Part shown: piece by piece, positions 46,901 to 56,500 of the stretch
Layout: every line of letters starts with the position of its first letter
How positions within the stretch are numbered: the first letter of the stretch is position 1
Assembly (NCBI RefSeq): GCF_900167135.1
Contig: NZ_FUWZ01000004.1
Location: 248,001 to 312,000, forward strand
DNA: 64,000 nt
Origin: Chitinophaga eiseniae
Lineage (GTDB): Bacteria > Bacteroidota > Bacteroidia > Chitinophagales > Chitinophagaceae
Reading direction: 5' to 3'
The notes under the pieces: model-generated
Database searches by the model: none
The model's input: the letters and a program-made list of their open reading frames with translations, nothing else
What the model was told of the DNA's origin: nothing
Made by a program: the position numbers and the translations under genes

Positions 46901-49900
46901 CTACCGGTGATAAATACCTCGCAGGATATATCGTGCCGCAGCGGGCTTTTGATAAAGCCGCACTCGCCGACTACCTCAAAGGCAGGCTGCCGGCCTATAT
47001 GGTCCCTGCTCAACTGGTAGTCCTGGATAAAATGCCGCTTACCTCCAATGGAAAGGCGGACAAGAAGGCGCTGCGGGCGTTGACAGACGATAACACGGAG
47101 ACACAGGTCTACACTGCGCCGGTGAATGAAACAGAACAACAACTGGTGACCATATGGGAAAGATTTTTACAAAAGCAACAGATCAGCACCACCGCTAACT
47201 TTTTTGAGCTGGGAGGCCACTCCCTGCTGGCGTCGCGGGTGGTGACCGCTATCCGTAACACGCTGGGAGTGGAACTGAGCATTACCCGGTTCTTCCGGTA
47301 TCCCACCGTTTCGAAACTGGCGGCGCATCTGACAGGTAAAGCAAAGGAGAGTGGATGGCCCGCGATCGTTGCCGGAAAAAGACCCCCCAGGATACCGCTG
47401 GCTTTCAGCCAGGAACGGTTGTGGTTCATTGACCAGATGAATGGCACCTTGGCTTATCACGTACCGTTGGCGGTCCGGCTGAAAGGAACGCTGGACGAAG
47501 CCGGCTTGTCGTTCGCGCTGCAAACCATCGTGGACAGGCATGAAGCGCTACGTACCGTCATACGGCAGGAGCATGGTGTGCCTTACCAGCAACTGCTGGA
47601 GGTGGACGGATGGGAACTTGCAAAGATTTCCGGAAATAAGTTCAGCACCCCCGAAGCGTTGCAGGCTCATTTGATAGAACTGGTCAACACACCGTTCGAC
47701 CTGGCGGAAGATTACATGCTACGTGCCAGCCTGGTGCGCCTGTCGGTCGATGAACACATCCTGCTGATCACCGTGCATCACATCGCCTGCGATGGTTGGT
47801 CTGTTACCATCATGGTGAATGATATCGCCGAATTATATAATGCTTACATAGAGAAACGGCCCGCCGCGCTGGCGCCGCTACCGCTGCAGTTTGCAGACTA
47901 TGCCGTATGGCAGCGAAGCCTCGCGGAGAATGAACGCCTGCAAAAACAGTTGTCCTATTGGGAACAACAACTGAACGGTGTGGAAGTGCTGCAACTGCCG
48001 ACCGATTTCTCCAGGCCGGCCATACAGAGCACCAAAGGCGCCGTACAGCGGTTTGCCCTGGACGCCGCCTTGTCGGAACAGCTCCGTCAGTTCTCCCTGC
48101 AACAGGATGTAACCCTCTTTATGACGCTGCTGGCAGCCTTTAAGGTATTGCTGTACCGCTACAGCGGGCAGGAAGATATCTGCGTGGGTTCTTCCATCGC
48201 CGGCAGAACACAGGAGGAAGTGACAGGCCTGGTGGGTTTCTTTGTCAATACGCTGGCGCTGCGCAGTGACCTGAGCCGGCAACCTACGTTCCTGACGCTG
48301 CTGCAGCAGGTGAAACAAACCACGCTGGCGGCCTATGACCACCAGGAAGTGCCTTTCGAGAAAGTGGTAGAGGCGGTGAATACAGACCGCGACCTTAGCA
48401 GGACCCCGCTGTTCCAGGTGCTGTTCGAATTGCAGAACACGCCGGCAGTGGACCAGGTGCAACTGGGAGCGCTCGATGTAACGAGAGAAGACCTGAAATA
48501 TAATACGGCACAGTTTGACCTGGTAGTGTCCATGGAAGAAGGGCCCGACGGGTTGACGGGCTTTGTGGAATACGGTACCGAGATTTTCCGGGAAGAAACC
48601 ATCACACAGCTGATGACACATTTCAGTCAGCTGCTGGCGACCGTCCTCTCGTTACCGGATACACGCATTAACAAGTTACCGCTGCTCACGGAGGCCGAAA
48701 GGCATCAGCAGCTGGTGACCTTTAACAACACTACGGTAGATTTTCCTCACAATAGCACATTAATCGATCTGATCACGTTGCAGGCGCAATGTACACCGGC
48801 TGCGCCGGCCCTGGCAATGGGAGACGAGGTTATTTCCTATGCCTCGCTGGAAGAGCGCTCCAACCAACTCGCGCACTACCTGCGGGAGATGGGGGTGAAC
48901 GACACCTCGCTGGTGCCTGTTTGTTTAGACCGCTCTCCGGAGATGGTCATCGCCATCCTCAGTATTATGAAAGCTGGCGGCGCGTATCTGCCCATAGACC
49001 CCGGGTACCCGGAAGACAGGGTGGCTTACATGCTGCAGGACAGTAAAGCGAAGATGGTGATCAGCCGCAGCGCTGACAAACAAAAACCGGCGCAGGCCGC
49101 GGCGGTGCGCATTATTTCCCTCGACGAAGAAGCCGCTGTTATCAGCGGGTATCCGACAACTGCTTTGGCAGCATTGCCAGTGCCTTCCCAACTGGCCTAT
49201 GTGATCTATACTTCCGGCTCCACCGGTCTGCCGAAAGGGGCTATGATAGAACATGCCGGCATGTTGAATCACCTGTATGCCAAAGTAAACGACCTTCGGA
49301 TGGATGCCACCGCCATCGTGGCTTTCACCGCTGCCTTTACTTTCGATATTTCTGTATGGCAGATGTTTTCCGCGCTGTTGTGCGGCGGTTATACGATCAT
49401 CTATCCGACAGATACCATCTTACAGCCTGTGTCGCTGATGCAGGCGGTAGAGAAAGATAAGGTGACGATCCTCGAAGTAGTACCTTCTTATCTCTCCGCG
49501 ATATTAGCTACCGTGAAAGGCGTATCGCTCCGGCAACTGAAATACCTGCTGGTAACCGGCGAAACATTGCCCCGCCAACTGGTGGCGGAATGGTTTCAAC
49601 ACGAAGCGAACCGTACTATCCCTGTGGTAAACGCCTACGGACCTACAGAAGCCTCCGACGATATTACCCATCACGTTATGTATGAAGCACCGGAGCAGGG
49701 CAATGTGCCGCTTGGCAAGCCCATACAGAACCTGCAGATATACGTGCTGGACGCCTCTATGCAGCTTTGTCCCATCGGTGTTGCCGGGGAGATCTGCGTG
49801 TCAGGCATTGGCGTGGGCCGTGGTTATCTCAACCGGCCGGAACTGACAGCCGAAAAATTTGTACACGATCCCTTCCGTGAAGAAGACGGCGTGCGCATGT

Positions 49901-50562
49901 ACCGCACGGGAGACCTGGGCAAATGGCTGCCGGACGGCACGGTCGTACACCTGGGAAGAATAGACGACCAGGTGAAAGTCCGTGGCTACCGTATCGAGCT
50001 GGGAGAAATAGAACGAGTGATAGAGAAAAGCGGAATGGTGAAACAGGTGGTCGTTATCACAAAAGCAGATCAATACCAGCAACTGCAACTGGTGGGTTAT
50101 GTGGTAGGGCAGGAGCATTTCGACAAGGATGAACTGCTGGGGTACCTGAAAACAAAACTCCCTGAATACATGGTGCCGGTGCAGTGGGTGATGTTAACGG
50201 AAATGCCGCTTTCCGCCAACGGAAAAATCAACAGGAAAGCGCTGCCGGAAACAGAGATGGCCGCCACGTCAGCAGATCTGTACGTCGCCCCCACGAATGA
50301 ACTGGAAGAAAAACTGGCGGACATCTGCGCCAGGCTGCTGGAAGTACAACGGGTAAGCATATACGACAATCTCTTTGAAATTGGTATGCACTCGCTGCTG
50401 ATCATGCGCCTCGCCGCCACCGTTCATGAAGACTTCGGGTTGCAGGTATCTGTACGGACCTTCTTCCAGCTGACGACCATCGCCGCATTGGCCAAATACA
50501 TCGGTGTCAATAAAACGCCGGTGGCCGCCCCGACTGCCAAACAGAAAAAAATTATTCTATAA
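43978..50562 (+). CDS. NRPS, two modules (dock-C-A-T-C-A-T)
   Basis: This 2194-residue protein starts with a TubC-type N-terminal docking domain (about residues 1-60: FNLSEVVLILEQAQDLGIGL, ending KENKTQLVAYF), which should recognise the C-terminus of the preceding megasynthase. Module 3 follows: C3 (84 onward, HHIASDGWS), A3 (about 537-1030) and T3 (Ser1082). Module 4 is C4 (1138 onward, HHIACDGWS), A4 (about 1606-2090) and T4 (Ser2139, GMHSL). No tailoring or release domain is present. It mirrors the C-terminal half of the previous protein module for module, except that A3 lacks the methyltransferase. The next NRPS begins 23 bases downstream, so the genes are clearly cotranscribed. Confidence 0.95.
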   Translation: MPGFNLSEVVLILEQAQDLGIGLSLDGDELLLKTAQQKPFAPSFLQTLKENKTQLVAYFKASAAAAATAPATEKIRVAERPAGSRIPLSFSQERLWFIDALEGSVQYHVPAVLKLKGTVDTAALEQALRTIVDRHEVLRTVIGADEDGTWQQSVPGNNWRLDIIDGAGDAGDTAALQARIAALIHQPFDLATDYMLRAHLVTLRKEEAILVLTMHHIASDGWSSSILVHELMEGYSAFTKKRDPRYTPLDIQYADYAIWQRKYLSGATLEQKIDHWKNKLQDVTMAEIPADFERPATGSTHGAFVVFNIAGALAAALRQLAQQEGATLYMVLLAAFKVLVHRYSGQEDICVGGAVAGRTRTELEPLIGFFVNTLALRTDLGGNPSFQSVLQRVKNTLLDAFEYEDAPFEKVVEAVVKERDRNRNPLFQSVFVLQNVPAVPEWRIGDVVITEEPVIRNASLFDLTWIAEERGEEISIYLEYSTDLFRENTIRKLFSHYETLLAAIVKDPAQAIGQLEMLAAHEKQQLLTDFNATAFPYPAEKTITALFDEQVTQTPEAIALAFGETQLTYAQLQAQSDKLAAYLQSKGVKAETMVPLCMERSAQLIVSILAILKAGGAYVPVDPAYPRDRIRFMLEDTRPVIILTESAQLPALREHVPAIEMVCVDQLMETLADAPAPVTSANPGSLAYIIYTSGSTGQPKGVMVTHRNVTSLARGGNFMTLNAEDVLLSTGSPSFDATTIEYWGMLLNGGQLVLCPEKHLLDNPLLKQEIRRRGVTKMWFTASWFNQLVDDDIAIFEGLNALMVGGEKLSEEHIRKFREAYPATAIINGYGPTENTTFSLTWHITAVEPGINIPIGRPLGNRTAYVLSAEGQLQPAGVAGELYVGGDGVSRGYLNQPGLTAQKFIPDPFSSAPGARLYRTGDLACWLPDGAVAYLGRIDDQVKIHGHRIEPGEIESVLLQHPGVKQAVVLMQVKATGDKYLAGYIVPQRAFDKAALADYLKGRLPAYMVPAQLVVLDKMPLTSNGKADKKALRALTDDNTETQVYTAPVNETEQQLVTIWERFLQKQQISTTANFFELGGHSLLASRVVTAIRNTLGVELSITRFFRYPTVSKLAAHLTGKAKESGWPAIVAGKRPPRIPLAFSQERLWFIDQMNGTLAYHVPLAVRLKGTLDEAGLSFALQTIVDRHEALRTVIRQEHGVPYQQLLEVDGWELAKISGNKFSTPEALQAHLIELVNTPFDLAEDYMLRASLVRLSVDEHILLITVHHIACDGWSVTIMVNDIAELYNAYIEKRPAALAPLPLQFADYAVWQRSLAENERLQKQLSYWEQQLNGVEVLQLPTDFSRPAIQSTKGAVQRFALDAALSEQLRQFSLQQDVTLFMTLLAAFKVLLYRYSGQEDICVGSSIAGRTQEEVTGLVGFFVNTLALRSDLSRQPTFLTLLQQVKQTTLAAYDHQEVPFEKVVEAVNTDRDLSRTPLFQVLFELQNTPAVDQVQLGALDVTREDLKYNTAQFDLVVSMEEGPDGLTGFVEYGTEIFREETITQLMTHFSQLLATVLSLPDTRINKLPLLTEAERHQQLVTFNNTTVDFPHNSTLIDLITLQAQCTPAAPALAMGDEVISYASLEERSNQLAHYLREMGVNDTSLVPVCLDRSPEMVIAILSIMKAGGAYLPIDPGYPEDRVAYMLQDSKAKMVISRSADKQKPAQAAAVRIISLDEEAAVISGYPTTALAALPVPSQLAYVIYTSGSTGLPKGAMIEHAGMLNHLYAKVNDLRMDATAIVAFTAAFTFDISVWQMFSALLCGGYTIIYPTDTILQPVSLMQAVEKDKVTILEVVPSYLSAILATVKGVSLRQLKYLLVTGETLPRQLVAEWFQHEANRTIPVVNAYGPTEASDDITHHVMYEAPEQGNVPLGKPIQNLQIYVLDASMQLCPIGVAGEICVSGIGVGRGYLNRPELTAEKFVHDPFREEDGVRMYRTGDLGKWLPDGTVVHLGRIDDQVKVRGYRIELGEIERVIEKSGMVKQVVVITKADQYQQLQLVGYVVGQEHFDKDELLGYLKTKLPEYMVPVQWVMLTEMPLSANGKINRKALPETEMAATSADLYVAPTNELEEKLADICARLLEVQRVSIYDNLFEIGMHSLLIMRLAATVHEDFGLQVSVRTFFQLTTIAALAKYIGVNKTPVAAPTAKQKKIIL
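44205..47340 (+). other. NRPS module 3: C-A-T, Val/Ile-like pocket
   Basis: The pocket D-A-I-W-L-V-G-T-F is nearly that of module 1. Long stretches of the A domains are almost identical (for example TGSPSFDATTIEYWGMLLNG in both). There is no methyltransferase insertion here. The T domain reads GGHSLLASR and differs from T1. Confidence 0.78.
47385..50560 (+). other. NRPS module 4: C-A-T, pocket D-I-W-E-L-T-A-D-D (same as module 2)
   Basis: The A-domain pocket residues are the same nine as in module 2, with the shared segment AYGPTEASDDITHH. The T domain has GMHSLLIMR. The same residue is therefore expected at positions 2 and 4 of the peptide, possibly Dap (inference). Confidence 0.75.
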
Positions 50563-50585
50563 TCCTATTTTTTAAACCATTCACG

Positions 50586-53500
50586 ATGTTTGATTTTAAT
50601 CTCAACGAAATAATTGATCTGTTAAACGAGGCCCACGATAGCGGAATAAAAGTTTCCTTCGAAGATGATAACTTATTGGTGGAGGCTGACGAAGATAAAG
50701 AGATCGATGCCGGCTTTCTGGATAGATTGAGAAATAATAAACACTCCCTGATAGCCTATTTCAAGAAACATAAGTCCGGTACGCAGGAGAAACATTTCTC
50801 CGGCAGTATACGTGACGCCCGTAATAATGACGACGGCCCGGTTCCTTTGTCCTTCAGCCAGGACCGCTTATGGTTTATCCATCAGCTGGAGGGCAGCGTG
50901 CAATACCACATCCCGGCGGCGTTGCGGCTGAAGGGCAAACTGGACGTTGAAGCACTGAACTTTGCATTACGCACCGTAGTAAACCGGCACGAGGTATTGC
51001 GTACCGTGATATACCAGGCTGACGGCAACGTCTGGCAGCGGGTATTGGAAAAAGACCAATGGGCGCTGGACAGGATCGATGGCACCTCCGGCTATGAAGA
51101 CCCCGAGGTATTGCAGGCGTATATGGACGAACTGGTACAGATACCATTTGACCTGTTCCATGACCATATGCTGCGCGCCCACCTGATACAGCTGGCGCCG
51201 GAGGAATTTTTGCTGGTGCTGGTGATGCACCACATCGCTTCCGATGGCTGGTCTACCGCCATCCTCGTGAATGAGCTGAATGAGGCGTACACCGCTGCTG
51301 CCGCCAAACGTGAACCTGTCCTGGAACCACTGGATGTTCAGTTTGCCGACTACGCCGTATGGCAGCGTAAATACCTCGCCGGCGATATGCTGGACAAGCA
51401 GCTGTCCTACTGGAAAAAACAGCTGGATGGCGCGTCTTTGTTAAATCTTCCCACTGACTATGAGCGTCCGGCGGTAAAAAGCACCCGCGGCGCTTTGGTG
51501 GCTTTTCATATTCCGCAGCAACTGACGGCGGCGCTGGAAAAGCTGTCGCAGGAACAGGGCGCTACCTTGTACATGACATTGCTGGCGGCCTTTAAGGTAT
51601 TGCTGTACCGTTACAGCGGCCAGGAAGATATCAGCATCGGCGGCGTGGTGGCCGGCAGGATGCGGACAGAAATGGAGCGGCTGATCGGTTTCTTTGTCAA
51701 TACCCTGGTGCTGCGTACGCATCTGGACGGTAACCCGGATTTTATCACGTTGCTGCAGCAGGTGAAAAATACCCTGCTGGATGCTTACGAACACCAGGAA
51801 GTGCCTTTTGAAAAAGTGGTGGAAGCCGTGATGGGAGAGCGGGACATCAGTAAGAACCCGTTGTTCCAGGTGGTTTTTGTATTGCAGAACGTGCCGCCTA
51901 CCAAAGAGCTGAAAATGGGAGAGGTGGTGATGCAGGACGAAAAGATTATGCGTACCACCAGCCTGTTTGACCTTTCCTGGTCCATGGAGCAAGGTCCCGA
52001 CGGCATCGATGTGGAAGTGGAATATTATACCGATATCTTCACCGAAGCGACCATTCAACGAATGGTGGCGCATTTCCAGTTGTTGCTGCAAGCTGCCGTG
52101 GATAACCCGGCGCAACCTATCGGTATGCTGAATATGCTCAGCGAAGCAGAAAAAGATCAGCTGCAGGTATCGTTTAATGACACCGCTACTTTATATCCTT
52201 CCGCAGAAAGCGTTGTGTCTATCTTTGAAGGGCAGGTGGCGTTTTCACCGGAAGCGCCGGCCGTAACGTTCGGAAAACGTACGCTTACCTACCGGGAACT
52301 GGATGAACAGGCCAACCAGGTGGCCAACTACCTGGCGGAGCAGGGCATTCAGCCGGGCAATACCATCGCCTTGCTGTCGAGGCGCGGGATAGAGATGATC
52401 GTCGCTATCTGGGGAATCCTGAAAAGCGGCAACGCCTATGCGCCCTTTCATACCGGTTACCCGGCAGACCGTTTGCACGGCATGATGGAAGATGCCGGTA
52501 TCACCACCTTGCTGTACACCAGCAGGGAGTTGTTTGTTTCTTCCGGGATGGGGGAATTTACAACAGGACTGGACATCGCCGCAGCGCGCAACAGCGCTGT
52601 AACGCCGACGGGCATACGGACCAGCAGCGACGCCTGCATCAACGTGATGTATACTTCCGGTACTACCGGTCGCCCCAAAGGGATCGCCATCACCAATAAA
52701 AATATTATCAACCTGGCCTTCGACCGTGGTGCCACTTCCGTGCTGCCCGGCGACCGGCTGCTGCAATGCTCCAACTATGCGTTCGACGGCTCCACCTTCG
52801 ACATCTACAGTGCGCTGCTCAACGGCGCCTGCCTCTGTATGGTGGAAGATGATGCGGCCATAGATGTGTTTGAATTATCCAGGATCATCGCTGCGGAGAA
52901 AATCAGCATCGCCCTTTTCCCCACCGCTTTGTTCCACAACTTTATCGATAACCAGCCCCTGGGCCTGAAGACCATGCGGAAAATTCTGTTTGGCGGTGAA
53001 AAGGCCTCGCTGCCGCATTTGGAAAAAGCGCTGGCGGTACTGGGACAAGGGAAGCTCGTTAACATGTACGGCCCTACGGAGGTGACCGTGGCCGCCACCT
53101 GTTACGAAGTCAATGACGTGGCCGGAAAACTGTCCGTTCCCATTGGTACGCCGATGTCCAATGCCCGTATCCGCATCCTGGATGAAAACCGGCAGCTGGT
53201 GCCGCTGGGCGTAAGTGGCGAAATTTATGTAGGCGGCGACGGTGTATCCCTGGGGTATGTCAACAGGGAAGACCTGACCGCGGAAAAATATGTCACGCTC
53301 GATGACGCACCGGGCCGCTGGTACCGTACCGGCGATAAAGGCCGCTGGCTGCCGGATGGCACAATCGCCTACGCCGGCAGGATCGACGACCAGGTGAAAA
53401 TCCGCGGTTACCGCATCGAGCCGGGTGAAATAGAACGCGCGCTGAACAACCTGCCGGAGGTGGGTGACAGCTGCGTAGTGGTAAAACAACAGCATACCGG

Positions 53501-56500
53501 CGAAAAAAGACTGGTCAGCTATTTTGTTCCCGAACAGGAAACGCTGCAACAAAAAGAGTATGAACTATCGCAGCTGCAGATCGCCAGCTGGCGCGCCCTG
53601 TACGACACCGCCTACAGCAAAACAGACGAGATAGAAGACCTGGACGAAGAGTTCAACATTACCGGCTGGAACGACAGCTTCACCAGCGGTCCTATCCCGG
53701 CAGAAAACATGCAGCAATGGGTAGACGATATCACGCGCCTGATCATCGGCCTGCAACCGAAGCGGGTACTGGAGATCGGCTCTGGTACAGGGTTGATCTA
53801 TTACCCTATTGCCGATCACATAGAACGATACATTGGTACTGACTTCTCCCGGGTATCTGTAGAACAGATCCTGCGCCGCATCGCCAAAGGCGAGCGCCGT
53901 TACCCGGATACGGAAATGAAACTCTGTGCCGCACATGAAATTATCCTGGATGAAAAGGAAGAGATCGACCTGGTGATCTTAAACTCCATCGTACAGTATT
54001 TCCCGGGAGCCGCTTATATGACCGATGTGCTGGCGAAAGCCATCACGTTGCTGAAAGGTAAAGGCCGCATTGTGGTGGGCGACGTCCGCGACCTGCGCCT
54101 GCTGCCTTCTTTCAAACGCCGACTGCAGCTGGATAAACTGCATGACAAGACCAGCGTCCGGGAGTTTGAATGGAGCGTGGACCAGGAAGTGCTGAAAGAA
54201 GAGGAACTGTGTTTTTCTCCTGCCTATTTCTATCATTTGCAGACCCGCTTCCCGGAAATTACCAACGTGGAGATTGTATGGAAACAAGGAGATTATATTA
54301 ATGAGTTGAGCCTTTACCGTTATACGGTCATCCTGCACGTGGGTATTGAAAAGCCTGTATTACAGCCCGACTGGCAGCCGTGGGACGCCATTGCGGACAA
54401 AAGTACCATCATTGACCAGATCACGAACCGTATCCCGGTAATTGCCTTGCAGGACGTGCCGGGCCATCGGGTATGGAGGGAGAGAATGCTGGACCATGCG
54501 CTGAAAAATAACCTGTGCAACAACGTAGGCGACTTGTCTGACTACATCGGCGCCCCGGACAAGGTGACACATACGGTGAATGAAATACTGGACGAAGCTG
54601 CAGCTGCCGGCTACAGCTACCGTTTTTTGCTGGATGAAGATCCGCTGAAAGTAAACCTGCTGATAGAACGCGACCGCTTTGACGGTTTCGTGGAGCAATC
54701 CTACAGTAACAGTATCAGTTTCGCCGATACGGTGAAAACCAACGTGCCGCTGTTCTCCGACATTTGTGAATCGCTGCAGAAAAATATCAAACAGCAGTTG
54801 CTGGACCGCCTGCCGGATTACATGGTGCCGGCGGACTTCGTTGCACTGCAGAAATTGCCGCTCACCGGCAACGGTAAGGTAGACCGTAAGTTTCTCGCCG
54901 CCTGGGAAGACATTCAACGGAAACGGTTGATCAATTATGTAGCCCCCACCAACGCCACAGAGCTGCATCTGGCTGGTATCTGGCAGCATCTGCTGGGCGT
55001 GGAGCGTGTAGGCATTGAAGATAACTTCTTTGAACTGGGTGGTCACTCCCTGCTGGCGACCCGCGTGGTGGCTGCTGTCCGTAAAGACATGGACGTGGAG
55101 CTGACCGTGAAGGACTTTTTCATATATCCTACCATCGCTTTGCTGGCGGTGTACCTGCAGCAACAGGAAAAAGGCTCACACCTGCCACCGCTGACTGCCG
55201 GCCCGAGACCCGCCAATATCCCGCTGTCTTTCAGCCAGGAGCGGTTGTGGTTCATTGATCAGCTGCAGGGCACCGTGCCTTATCATATGCCGGTGATACT
55301 GCGTCTGCATGGTAACCTCGATGTACAGGGACTGGAGTTTGCGCTGCGTAACATTGTGAATGGCCATGAAGTATTGCGTACGGTTATCGCACCCAAAGAC
55401 GGTATTGCATGGCAGCACGTGATGGACAAAGACCAATGGCAACTGGCCCTGGTGCCGCAGTCCCCCGAACTGTCTGATGAAGCTACCCTGAAACAATTGC
55501 TGAGCGGCCTGGCAGATATGCCTTTTGACCTGTGCCGGGACCATATGCTGAGAGCGCACCTGGTCACCTTGTCGGCGCAGGAGCATCTGCTGTTGCTCAC
55601 CATCCACCATATTGCCTGCGATGGCTGGTCTATCTCCATACTGGTGAAAGAACTGGTGGAACTGTACCGTGCCTACGCGGAAAAACGCGCTCCCATCCTG
55701 GAAAAACCGGAGATCCAGTACGCAGACTACGCCCTCTGGCAACGTAACAGTTTTGACGGCGCCGTCCTCGATGAAAAGATGAAGTACTGGAAGCAGCAGC
55801 TGAACAACGTGCTGCCACTGGACCTGCCTACAGATTATGCCCGTCCTGCCGTACAGCAGTTCAATGGCGCTATCAGCTGGTTCCATATCGATCAGCAGCT
55901 GACGGACCAGTTGCAGCAGCTGTCCAGGGAGCAAGGCGTTACGCTGTTTATGACCCTGCTCACCGCCTTTAAAGTATTGCTGCAGCGCTATAGTGGCCAG
56001 GACGATATTTGTGTAGGTTCACCGGTATCCGGCAGAACGCAGCAGGAAACGGAAGGTCTGATTGGCTTCTTCCTGAATACCGTAGCGTTAAGAGCGGACC
56101 TCAGCGATAATCCTTCCTTCCTCTCCCTGTTGCAACAGGTGAAAAACACTACGCTGGATGCCTATGAGCATCAGCAGGTGCCGTTTGAGAAAATTGTGGA
56201 AGAGGTGGTGAAGGACCGCGATATGAGCCGCAGTCCGTTGTACCAGGCGATGTTTGTTTTACAGAACACGCCGCCGGTGCCGGAACTTTTGTTGGGTGAT
56301 CTGCACCTGGCCTACGAAGAAGTGCCACACAAAACCACCTTGTGCGACATCACCATGTCCCTGGAAGAACAGCCCGATGGTATCCGCGGTTATGCTGAGT
56401 ATTGCACCGATTTGTTTAGTGCCGGACGGATCAAACAGATGATGAAACACTTCGAGCAGCTGTTACGTGCTATCGTAGCAGCGCCGGCCAGCGAAATCAA

